The notes under the pieces are model-generated. The model made no database searches. It saw nothing but the letters and a program-made list of their open reading frames with translations, and was not told the DNA's origin. Source: Actinomyces capricornis (GTDB taxonomy: Bacteria; Actinomycetota; Actinomycetes; Actinomycetales; Actinomycetaceae). Taken from it: 64,000 nt of DNA. Below, one piece after another: positions 36,116 through 43,386 of this stretch (the first letter of the stretch is position 1; the number at the start of each line of letters is the position of its first letter). The translations under genes were made by a program, and so were the position numbers. The stretch is taken from assembly GCF_019974135.1 (NCBI RefSeq), contig NZ_AP025017.1, positions 2,542,001 through 2,606,000 of the forward strand. Reading direction: 5' to 3'.

Positions 36116-36341
36116 AACGCTCACTGTGACATCGGGGCCGACTCCCGGGCGGCCGTGCACCCCGACTGCCTGAGCGACGGCGTGGGGGCGGGGTTGTCCA
36201 CAGGTGTGGTGGTTGGGGTGGCGTGGGGCCGGTGGTGTGGTTACAGTCGTGTGATCAGTACTGGTCAGTGTGGACCGTGCTGGTGGTTCCCGGTTTCTCT
36301 GCTTGGTGATGATGGTGGTCGATGATGAGCACGTATGGCAT

Positions 36342-36558
36342 GCGCGGGGGTTGGCGCTCTGGGACGGTGGGACCTGGCCGGTGCGGTGATGCCCGCGGGC
36401 CGGTGGGTCGGCGGCGCTTGAGGTCGTTATGTGGGCCCGTGGGGCGGGGGCCGGGGGCTCGGGGGCCGCGGTGGCGGGCCCCGGGGCGTGGTGCCCGTGG
36501 GCTGGTGGGTCGAGGGCGTTTGGTGCCGGTGGTCGGGCGCGGGGGTTGGCGCTCTGGG
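36342..36558 (+). repeat. 22-bp direct repeat and G-run cluster upstream of the DUF6318 gene
   Basis: Two perfect 22-bp copies at 36342-36363 and 36537-36558 are 195 bp apart, an exact multiple of three. Between them, near 36432-36470, the plus strand has five runs of three to five G separated by one to five bases, a classical G-quadruplex pattern. The stretch is G-rich throughout and may be untranslated leader or Arg/Gly-rich N-terminal coding sequence. Confidence 0.6.
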
Positions 36559-36561
36559 TGG

Positions 36562-37224
36562 GTGCGGTTGGTGGTGGTGTGCTTGGTGCTGGTGGTGCCG
36601 GTGCTGGGTGGGTGTGGTGGTGGGGCTGCTGCGCCGGTGGCGAGTGCTGGGGGTGGTGAGGGCTCGGCGGGTGCGTCGGGTGCTGCGTCTGGGGGGTCGG
36701 GGGCTTTGGACTCTGGTGTGGCGGCCGATCCGAGTGGTGGGCCGGTGGTGGAGCTGCCGGCGGAGCAGGCGGCCAGTCGTCAGGCGGCTCTGGCGACCCC
36801 GTTGCCTGACAGGCCGGTGGGTATGGATGAGGACTCCCCGGCTGGGGCGATCGCGACGGCGGAGTACTTCGTTCAGCTCTATCCGTATGTGTATGCCACG
36901 GGGGACTTGACGGAGTGGCGGGCGATGACCCGTAAGGACTGCGCCTTTTGCACATCAGTGATCGACAATGTCACCGAGCTGCACAGCAAGGGCGGGTGGA
37001 CTGAGTTCTGGACGCCGGCGGTCAGTCAGACCCAGTATGTCGAGCCTGGCGCGGGCAGCGACTACTCCCGTGTGGATATCGCGATCAAGCAGGAAGAGAC
37101 CCGCACCTATGACGGCACTGGAGGTGAGCCCAAGATGGGTGAGGCCCGGGATCGCGTTGTCGTCATCCTAGCTATGAAGTATGAGAACGGGCGGTGGATT
37201 ATTCGTGGCGGTGATGTTCAATGA
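36562..37224 (+). CDS. DUF6318 family lipoprotein
   Basis: About 220 residues. Lipoprotein signal LVVVCLVLVVPVLGGC (lipobox LGGC) is followed by a Gly/Ser/Ala-rich linker and a folded domain with SPAGAIATAEYFVQLYPYVY, TGDLTEWRAMTRKDCAFCTS and VVVILAMKYENGRWIIRGGD. This matches the DUF6318 pattern of Actinomyces and relatives; function unknown. GTG 36562 is chosen because it places the signal peptide at the N-terminus; ATG 36322 is in frame and would add 80 Arg/Gly-rich residues with an internal repeat. The stop overlaps the next start as ATGA, so the two are translated together. Confidence 0.65.
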   Translation: MRLVVVCLVLVVPVLGGCGGGAAAPVASAGGGEGSAGASGAASGGSGALDSGVAADPSGGPVVELPAEQAASRQAALATPLPDRPVGMDEDSPAGAIATAEYFVQLYPYVYATGDLTEWRAMTRKDCAFCTSVIDNVTELHSKGGWTEFWTPAVSQTQYVEPGAGSDYSRVDIAIKQEETRTYDGTGGEPKMGEARDRVVVILAMKYENGRWIIRGGDVQ

Positions 37225-38030
37225 GATCGCGGTCATGGTGCGCGATGTTTGTGCTGCCTCTGCTTTGTGTCAGTTCGATAGCGGTCGCGGATGGAGGTGA
37301 AGATGGGGTTAATTTCACGGCTGAAGGTCTGGATAACTCGATCGATATGACTCAGACGCGGGAGACGGAGATTGCGCAGGCGCCGCAGGAGGATGTGGGT
37401 GCTTCGGGTGGGGGTGATTCCAGTGCTGAGGGCGGCGTGGATGTGAGTGCGGATGCCTCGCCGGGTGCGTGCAGGCGGAATGAGGCTGCTGATTCTGTGA
37501 TGGGTAAGGAGTGTCAGGGTGATGTCCTGTCGCTGGTGGGGGGATCTCGGCCTGGGTCTGGTGGGGGTGGTTCGGTGGTGGTGACCTCGTCGGATGCGCA
37601 GCGGGTGGTGGCGCAGGGGTCGGGGATCGTGCGTCAGCCGCCGGGGTCTCGGGCGCTGGTGTCCAAGGTGGTGATTGTGTATACCTCGGGTGCTGATCAG
37701 GTGGTTGACACGGTGGTGGGTGGCTCGGCGGTGCGGGTGGTGGCCACGCCGGTGTCCTATACGTGGTCCTGGGGTGATGGGACGTCGTTGACCACGACGG
37801 ATGCGGGGGCGCCGTGGCCTGATCACACGGTGTTCCACAAGTACTCCGCCACGGCGCAGGGGGTCAGGATCACGTTGACCACGACGTGGCGGGCGACGTA
37901 CTCGGTCGATGGGGGCCCGGCGCGGGCGGTGGCCGGGGTGCTGACGACCACGGAGAGTGATGAGCCCTTCGATCTGGTGAGGTTGCAGACCTATCTGACC
38001 GACCAGGGCGAGGAGGCCCAAGGCCACTGA
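37221..38030 (+). CDS. secreted protein with PKD-like domain
   Basis: Protein of 269 residues. N-terminal signal peptide (MRSRSWCAMFVLPLLCVSSI, cleavage near AVADGG) then an acidic, low-complexity segment of about 100 residues with a cysteine pair (GACRR, KECQG), then a beta-rich domain with VSYTWSWGDGTSLTTTDAG and FHKYSATAQGVRITLTTTWR, the W-x-W-GDG pattern of PKD domains. Overlaps the DUF6318 lipoprotein by 4 bp. A paired cell-surface function is likely but unknown. Confidence 0.8.
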   Translation: MRSRSWCAMFVLPLLCVSSIAVADGGEDGVNFTAEGLDNSIDMTQTRETEIAQAPQEDVGASGGGDSSAEGGVDVSADASPGACRRNEAADSVMGKECQGDVLSLVGGSRPGSGGGGSVVVTSSDAQRVVAQGSGIVRQPPGSRALVSKVVIVYTSGADQVVDTVVGGSAVRVVATPVSYTWSWGDGTSLTTTDAGAPWPDHTVFHKYSATAQGVRITLTTTWRATYSVDGGPARAVAGVLTTTESDEPFDLVRLQTYLTDQGEEAQGH

Positions 38031-38078
38031 ACCCGACACCTGGGCTGAGCGCCGAGACGCGCCCGGGGTGTGACGCAG

Positions 38079-38098
38079 CCCTCCCGGGCAGGGGAGGG
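38079..38098 (+). terminator. hairpin after the PKD-like gene
   Basis: CCCTCCC and GGGAGGG pair around GGGCAG, 49 bp after the stop. No T run. Confidence 0.4.
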
Positions 38099-38218
38099 TC
38101 CCGACCTGTCCTCCCCGGGGTAGCCTCGGTCCATCGAACCCTTCTGACAGGGCGCGCCGCCCCGGCGGGCCCTGCACAGGACCCCTGCCCATCCCCAGCA
38201 ACGAGGTTCGCCCCATCC

Positions 38219-38365
38219 ATGAACTGGCCGACCACCACGCCCAGCGCCCAGGCCCGCCCTGGCGACCGCCTCCACCCGGTGGGGGAGCCCCGATCCGTGC
38301 TCTGCGGGCATGCCGTGCCCCGGTTCGGGCGCCACGTCGTCTTCCACGAGGCGGGTGGGCGCTGA
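38219..38365 (+). CDS. possible 48-residue small protein before the glycosyltransferase
   Basis: Open frame MNWPTTTPSAQARPGD... ending RHVVFHEAGGR with its TGA 1 nt before the glycosyltransferase ATG. Tight spacing suggests coupling, but the ribosome site (GAGG 11 nt upstream) is poor and no family is recognised. Could be a leader frame or chance. Confidence 0.3.
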   Translation: MNWPTTTPSAQARPGDRLHPVGEPRSVLCGHAVPRFGRHVVFHEAGGR

Positions 38366-38366
38366 G

Positions 38367-39623
38367 ATGCGGATCGCCTTCTTCATCGACGACTACCTGC
38401 CCTCGGTTCATGGGGTCGCGACCTCCACGGCGGGCTTCCGCGAGGCGCTGGAGCGCATGGGCCACGAGGTCTTCATCGTGGCACCCAAGGTGGAGGGCCA
38501 CGTGGAGCAGGATGACCACATCATCCGCCTGTCCTCCTCGAAGTACTACGTCTTCGACAGCCGGGAGATGGCCAATATCTATCCGGGCCTGGCCAGGCGA
38601 TTCGACCGCTACGGCTTCGACATCGTCCACAGCCAGACCCAGTTCAGCCTGGGGGTGCTGGCACAGACCGTGGCCAAGCGCCAGGGGATCCCGCATGTGA
38701 CCACTATTCACACCCTCTACACCGAGCTCATCGACGACTACCCGGTGGCCGTGATAGCCGGGCTCCTCGCCCTGTCCTTCGCCTTTCCCGTGGCGCTGAA
38801 GTCTGCCCCGGTGCTGCCCAGAGTCCACCGCGACTCCATCAAGCACCTGCGCCGGGCCACCATCAAGGCGGCGCTGTCGCGCCATGGCTGGCGACTGACC
38901 GCGGCCTTCGCCAACAAGTGCGATGCCTGCCTGTCCCCCTCCCAGCACCTGGCGCAGATCCTCATCGACGACGGAGGACTGAGCTCACCGTGCATGATCC
39001 TGCCCAATGGCATCGACACCTCCCGCTACCGCCACGCCCACGGCGAGGACTCGCCCATCGATAAGGCCCCGGGACAGCGATTCATCATCTGCGTGGCCCG
39101 CCTCAGCCCGGAGAAGCGCCAGATAGCGCTCATCGAGGCGCTCCCGCATCTCACTGACAGCAGCGTCAGCCTCGTACTGGTGGGAGGAGGCCCCAGCGAG
39201 GAGGACCTGCGTCGGCGGGCCGATGAGCTCGGGGTGGGCCGGCGGGTGATCTTCGCCGGGATGCGCTCACCGGTGGAGGTGGCCGCGATGCTCAAGCAGG
39301 CCGACATCTTCGCCCTGGCCTCCTACCACTTCGACAACCAGCCCATGGTGTTCCTGGAGGCCTCCGCGGCGGGGCTGCCCATCGTGTACTGCGATGAGCG
39401 CATGACCGAGTGCCTCACCGAGCGCAACGCGGTCCTCGCCGGCGGCATTGCAGGGGAGGACCTCGCCCGGGCCTTCAACGAGGTCCTGGGTGACGACGCG
39501 CGCCTGGAGAGCCTGCGCCGCGGCGCCCTGGAGGTATCACGGGACTTCGACGTCGCCACCGCCGCCGGACGGCTGTCCGAGCTCTATACCGGGCTCATCG
39601 AGGCTCGATCAGTGGGGGCCTAA
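38367..39623 (+). CDS. glycosyltransferase family 4 (GT-B fold)
   Basis: Protein of 418 residues. N-terminal acceptor domain MRIAFFIDDYLPSVHGVATS with GHEVFIVAP, and DIVHSQTQFSLGVLAQTVAK, HVTTIHTLYTELIDDY. C-terminal nucleotide-sugar domain: ILPNGIDTSRYR, CVARLSPEKRQIALIEALP, FAGMRSPVEVAAMLKQADIF and NQPMVFLEASAAGLPIVYCD, where the EX7E-type motif is partly seen (PMVFLEASAAG). It resembles alpha-mannosyl or diacylglycerol glucosyltransferases of actinobacterial lipoglycan synthesis; exact donor and acceptor unknown. The ATG at 38367 gives the standard N-terminus. Confidence 0.9.
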   Translation: MRIAFFIDDYLPSVHGVATSTAGFREALERMGHEVFIVAPKVEGHVEQDDHIIRLSSSKYYVFDSREMANIYPGLARRFDRYGFDIVHSQTQFSLGVLAQTVAKRQGIPHVTTIHTLYTELIDDYPVAVIAGLLALSFAFPVALKSAPVLPRVHRDSIKHLRRATIKAALSRHGWRLTAAFANKCDACLSPSQHLAQILIDDGGLSSPCMILPNGIDTSRYRHAHGEDSPIDKAPGQRFIICVARLSPEKRQIALIEALPHLTDSSVSLVLVGGGPSEEDLRRRADELGVGRRVIFAGMRSPVEVAAMLKQADIFALASYHFDNQPMVFLEASAAGLPIVYCDERMTECLTERNAVLAGGIAGEDLARAFNEVLGDDARLESLRRGALEVSRDFDVATAAGRLSELYTGLIEARSVGA

Positions 39624-39649
39624 GAGGACTGTGCCGGACCGGCGCCCCG

Positions 39650-40483
39650 TTACCGCCTCACCGGCAGGGCTTTGCTGTGCAGCCAGCGCAGTGATGCCGT
39701 AAGCGCATCGGAATTGGAGCGTAGTGCGGCTGTGCAGATCTTCTGCTCTCCCGAAGAGCTCGAGAGAACTTTGATCGTCGAATAATCCTCCTTCAAGCTC
39801 CTGCCGGTGAACTCCGAGTACTTCGCTTCGCAATCGACATCGTCGGGCCCCTCATAGATGATCTCTGAGAAGTGCTCGTCGTTGCAGGGTGCTGGATTTC
39901 CTCGACTGTCGAGGCACCTTCTGAATTGACCGCCAGCGGGGTACTCGCTGCCACGGCCAGGAGCCCATATCCCCTCAATCGACGTGTGAGGGAGGTCGTT
40001 CTTGCTGGTGATGGCGCAGAGCGTGCCGTCGCTATTGGCGGCGGCGACCTCCAGATCCGCATTGAGCAGATCCACCCCCGGCTGGCCGCCCAGGTAGGTG
40101 ATGAGTCCACTGGTGTCGCAGGAGAGTCCTTCTCCGGGCTGGAACACCTCCTTATCATGAGGGGAGCTGCACGGGACAGGAGAATCGTCCTTGAAGCAGC
40201 CTGTGGGTGGGGTGGAGGAGAGGTCTGACGGGTCTGCAGGAGGAGCGCCTGTAGAGATAGCGGTGGTCGCGGCGGTGCCGTCGTCGTGAGTTACGGGATG
40301 CCCGGGGGCGGTGATCGCAGCCTTGTTCATCGTGACTATGAAGCTGATTGCGGCGATCGCGACGCCGATCGTCGTGATGATGGCATTGTATTTGGCCCAG
40401 ATGGCAGAGAGTCTCGTCCAGTGGAGAGTCTTGTTTGCCACTGGATCAGTCTGGGATGGATTCTCCTGCGTCTCGGATTCCAT
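39650..40483 (-). CDS. membrane protein with septum-formation-like extracytoplasmic domain
   Basis: Protein of 277 residues. Short cytoplasmic N-terminus, one membrane helix (NAIITTIGVAIAAISFIVTM, about 34-53), Thr/Pro/Ser-rich linker, then a domain with PTGCFKDDSPVPCSSPHDKE, a pattern (C-x-VPC-x-PH-x-EV) of septum-formation/DUF4190-linked proteins, repeated as RRCLDSRGNPAPCNDEHFSE. Paired cysteines suggest disulfides outside the cell. Possible operon partner with the lipoprotein gene 39 bp upstream. Function inferred only by pattern. Confidence 0.7.
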   Translation of the reverse strand: MESETQENPSQTDPVANKTLHWTRLSAIWAKYNAIITTIGVAIAAISFIVTMNKAAITAPGHPVTHDDGTAATTAISTGAPPADPSDLSSTPPTGCFKDDSPVPCSSPHDKEVFQPGEGLSCDTSGLITYLGGQPGVDLLNADLEVAAANSDGTLCAITSKNDLPHTSIEGIWAPGRGSEYPAGGQFRRCLDSRGNPAPCNDEHFSEIIYEGPDDVDCEAKYSEFTGRSLKEDYSTIKVLSSSSGEQKICTAALRSNSDALTASLRWLHSKALPVRR

Positions 40484-40522
40484 GCTCGTATCCGCCAGAT
40501 GGGTTGGTGGGGTGCTTTTGAT

Positions 40523-41254
40523 CTACTGGAGTTGAATATCGAAGAGGACGGCGGTGATCTTCTTTTCCGAGTAGCTGATGTTCCCCTTGTCGTCCACCTT
40601 TGAGAGCCTGATCTTTGCGGCGTTGACATTGGTGACATCAACGTCGAAGGGCTTGATCTCATTGAAGGGCACGTCGGTGGTGCTGACAGTTGCGTTATTC
40701 GCGATGATCTCCACCCTCAGGTACGTGTCCGATGCCTCGGAGGTATCGGCCTGGCCGGCGTTGAAGGTCAGGCGGCTGTACCGGTTGCCGAGTCGTAGCT
40801 CCAGCTCATCGTTTCCGCGGCCGACGGCACTCACCCCGATTCCCTCATGCTTTTCACCTGCCACATCGAAAGGGGCCTGCTTGCTGTTGTCCGGCGGATT
40901 GAAGAAGTCGTCGCGTGTCAGGTTCTTGCCGGTGGGCAGGGTAGGGGCTGCGCCCTTGGTGCTGCCGGGATCGCCCGTGGAGCCGGCGTCGGAGGGCGGG
41001 GGAGGCGTGGTGCCTCCGCCCTGGGGGTCAGGGGTCGTGCTCGGAGTGGGGGCTGGGGGAGTGCTGGTGTCGGGGGTCGTGCTGGGTGATTCAGGGGCCT
41101 GGTCGGGTGCTGCTGACGTGACTGTTGTGGAGGTCGTTTCGGCGGCGACCTGGTCAGCGCTATCCGTGCCGCATCCGGAGATTGCCAGGGCGGTGACGAA
41201 TGCGAGCATCAGTGGTCGCGAAGAGTGGGGAGCGAGTCGTTTCATGGTTTTCAT
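40523..41254 (-). CDS. lipoprotein with Pro/Thr-rich linker and beta-rich domain
   Basis: Protein of 243 residues. Lipoprotein signal LMLAFVTALAISGCGTDS (lipobox ISGC), then a Ser/Thr/Pro linker of about 80 residues likely to span the wall, then a beta-rich domain (FFNPPDNSKQAPFDVAGEKH, LRLGNRYSRLTFNAGQADT) resembling NPCBM carbohydrate-binding modules. The ATG at 41254 is 6 nt after a TAGCAT -10 box; a second in-frame ATG at 41245 exists. Function unknown; it probably interacts with the cell wall or polysaccharide. Confidence 0.75.
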   Translation of the reverse strand: MKTMKRLAPHSSRPLMLAFVTALAISGCGTDSADQVAAETTSTTVTSAAPDQAPESPSTTPDTSTPPAPTPSTTPDPQGGGTTPPPPSDAGSTGDPGSTKGAAPTLPTGKNLTRDDFFNPPDNSKQAPFDVAGEKHEGIGVSAVGRGNDELELRLGNRYSRLTFNAGQADTSEASDTYLRVEIIANNATVSTTDVPFNEIKPFDVDVTNVNAAKIRLSKVDDKGNISYSEKKITAVLFDIQLQ

Positions 41255-41260
41255 GAGTGC

Positions 41261-41266
41261 ATGCTA
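41261..41266 (-). promoter_or_regulatory. -10 element of a leaderless transcript (lipoprotein gene)
   Basis: TAGCAT on the minus strand, 6 nt (GCACTC) before the ATG at 41254. No ribosome site. Confidence 0.55.
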
Positions 41267-41561
41267 GGCGTGTGCTGACGCCCACCGCATCGTGGGCGGT
41301 GATGCTCTGCCGGGGCTGTGCCCGTAGGTTTGCGTTGCGGTAAGGCCGTGCTTGCGGTGAGGCACAATGAATGGTCGAGAACTTCTCGTTTTCGTAGCAG
41401 TCGCATAAGATTGAAGCATCCTGAAAGGAAGTAGAATAATCAATGAAAGAAGGCGGAAAATCGGTCCCTGAGAATGCGTGCTTCCATGGTCGGATCCGTC
41501 ACCCCGGCGCAGGCGTCGTCCCAGGCCATCATCGCCGCGGCGGGGCGCACCGATCGACCGA

Positions 41562-41567
41562 TAGGCT
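41562..41567 (+). promoter_or_regulatory. -10 element of a leaderless transcript (degV gene)
   Basis: TAGGCT, 6 nt (GTCGGC) before the ATG at 41574. The same GATAGGCTGT string occurs at 23651 upstream of leuS. Confidence 0.55.
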
Positions 41568-41573
41568 GTCGGC

Positions 41574-42395
41574 ATGCCGATCGCCGTCGTCACCGACTCC
41601 GCCGCCTGCCTCACGCGCAGCCTCGCCCAGGACCACGGCATCGACGTCGTCGCCCTCCACACCCACACCGATGAGACCGGCGCATCCACCACCTCCCGGC
41701 CCAGCATCGAGGAGCTCGCCCAGGCCTACCGCAGCGCCGCCAGGCGCAGCCGGCAGGTCCTGGCCCTCCACCTGTCCGCATCCCTGTCCGGCACCCTGGA
41801 CAATGCGCGCCTGGCAGCCCAGCAGGTCAACGCCGACGAGGAGGCCCACGTCGCGGTCATCGACTCCGGGACCTGCTCGGGAGCGCTCGCCCTGGCCGCC
41901 CTGGCCGCCAGCGGCGCACGGGACCTGCGGCACGGCGCCGCCCTGGCCCACGAGTCCGCGGCCCGCTCCCACCAGTACTTCATCATCGACAGCCTCGGCC
42001 ACCTGGCCCGCTCCGGCCGCATCGACAGGACCACCGCCCGACTCGGCGGAGTCCTGGGCATCCGCCCCGTCCTCGAGGTCGCCCCCGCAGGCATCCGGGC
42101 CGTCGAGACCGTGCGAGGAGCCGCACGGGCCCGCAGGAGCCTCATCGACCACGCCGTCCACGCCGCCGGAGGCACCGCCCTGTCAGGGCCGCGCCCCCCG
42201 GCCGGGCCCGTGCGCCTGGCCATCCAGGGCGAGGACCCCACCGCCCTCGACGAGCTCGCCCAGGAGCTGCGCGCAGCCCTCGATGCGGCCGGGGCCATCA
42301 CCGTCCAGACCCTGACCCTGCCCATCGACCGGGCCCTGCGCGTCCACCTGGGACCAGGTGCCCTGGGCATCGCAGTGGCCCCCGCCCTGGAATAG
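41574..42395 (+). CDS. DegV family fatty-acid-binding protein
   Basis: Protein of 273 residues. DegV/FakB fold: MPIAVVTDSAACLTRSLAQD at the N-terminus, LALHLSASLSGTLDNARLAA with the Ser of the lipid-binding site, VIDSGTCSGALALAALAA, and FIIDSLGHLARSGRIDRTTA. FakB-type proteins bind fatty acids for phosphorylation by FakA, but no fakA adjoins. Leaderless start 6 nt after a -10 box. Confidence 0.92.
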   Translation: MPIAVVTDSAACLTRSLAQDHGIDVVALHTHTDETGASTTSRPSIEELAQAYRSAARRSRQVLALHLSASLSGTLDNARLAAQQVNADEEAHVAVIDSGTCSGALALAALAASGARDLRHGAALAHESAARSHQYFIIDSLGHLARSGRIDRTTARLGGVLGIRPVLEVAPAGIRAVETVRGAARARRSLIDHAVHAAGGTALSGPRPPAGPVRLAIQGEDPTALDELAQELRAALDAAGAITVQTLTLPIDRALRVHLGPGALGIAVAPALE

Positions 42396-42483
42396 AGCCG
42401 CGAGCCGGTCTCCACAGCCATCGCTCCTGCAGGCCCCATCCACAGGCATGGCAGGTGCGCGAGACGCCCCGCGCGCCCCGCAG

Positions 42484-42489
42484 TAGCGT
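42484..42489 (+). promoter_or_regulatory. -10 element of a leaderless transcript (comEA)
   Basis: TAGCGT, 6 nt (CGAGGC) before the ATG at 42496. Confidence 0.5.
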
Positions 42490-42495
42490 CGAGGC

Positions 42496-43386
42496 ATGGC
42501 AGGCAGGCGGGCACACTCGGGCAAGCGGCCCCTCGAGGAGCTCGTGCGGCTCGCCTGCTCCACCGACCCGATCGAGCCCGAGACCCATCCCCGGCGCCTG
42601 GCCATCGCCCCACGCGCCGCCATCGCCACCGGTGTGGCACTCATCGCCCTGGCCCTCCTGCTCGCCCTGCGCGCCGTCGCCCTGGCGCCCTCGGCCCCAG
42701 CCCCCGCACCCGTCCCGACCCCGGCCCCCACCGACGCCGCAGCAGCCTCCCCCGCCCAAGCCGTCCCACCGGGCGCAGCCGGAGCGCCGCAGCCGGCCGG
42801 CCCCGCGGCCCCCAGCGGTGCCGGCGCCCAAGGAGGCGGCACAGCCCCGGTGGACCCGCTGAGCACCGCAGCCCCCGCGCAGGACCGGGTCGTCGTCCAC
42901 GTCGCCGGCGCTGTCCAGAGCCCCGGGGTCGTCCTGCTGCGCCATGGGGCGCGCGTCGTCGACGCCATCGAGGCCGCCGGCGGGGCCACCGCCGAGGCGG
43001 ACACCGACCAGCTCAACCTGGCCCGTGTCCTGGCCGACGGCGAGCAGGTGCGGGTGCCCCGCCTCGGGGAGACCCTCCCGCCCCAGGACCCCGGCCAGGA
43101 TCCCGCCCATGCGGGCGGGCCGGCAGCCCCCGGTGCCCCGGGCCCGCAGGCACCAGGAGATGCGGCCGGGTCCGGCCCCCAGGCGGCGCCCGGCAGCCGC
43201 ATCAACATCAACACCGCCACCGCCTCCCAGCTCGAGGACCTACCCGGGATAGGCCCGGCCCTGGCCCAGCGCATCGTCGAGCACCGCCAGACCCACGGGC
43301 CCTTCGCCTCCGTGGAGGACCTCACCGATGTTCCCGGCATCGGTCAGGCCAAGCTCGAGGCGCTCAAGGAGGCGGCCACTGTATGA
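42496..43386 (+). CDS. comEA: competence protein ComEA (SLBB + helix-hairpin-helix)
   Basis: Membrane-anchored DNA receptor of transformation. 296 residues: short cytoplasmic start, one helix (AAIATGVALIALALLLALRA), Ala/Pro-rich linker, SLBB domain (RVVVHVAGAVQSPGVVLLRH to LARVLADGEQVRVPRLG), second linker, and C-terminal tandem HhH domain ININTATASQLEDLPGIGPA...FASVEDLTDVPGIGQAKLEAL. The stop overlaps the comEC start as GTATGA, so the two are coupled. Confidence 0.93.
   Translation: MAGRRAHSGKRPLEELVRLACSTDPIEPETHPRRLAIAPRAAIATGVALIALALLLALRAVALAPSAPAPAPVPTPAPTDAAAASPAQAVPPGAAGAPQPAGPAAPSGAGAQGGGTAPVDPLSTAAPAQDRVVVHVAGAVQSPGVVLLRHGARVVDAIEAAGGATAEADTDQLNLARVLADGEQVRVPRLGETLPPQDPGQDPAHAGGPAAPGAPGPQAPGDAAGSGPQAAPGSRININTATASQLEDLPGIGPALAQRIVEHRQTHGPFASVEDLTDVPGIGQAKLEALKEAATV

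Larger units (their letters stand above)
41255..41573. other. divergent promoter region between the lipoprotein and degV genes
   Basis: Contains the minus-strand -10 TAGCAT (41261-41266) and the plus-strand -10 TAGGCT (41562-41567). The middle is AT-rich (41375-41460). An ATG at 41443 with AAGGAAG upstream opens a frame that only runs through degV in the wrong phase. No RNA gene recognised. Confidence 0.5.

Noticed and set aside
41443..42315. Open frame from ATG 41443 with a good AAGGAAG site
   Set aside because: It runs through degV in the wrong phase and becomes Pro/Ser/Arg-rich; degV has a clear fold and its own leaderless start.
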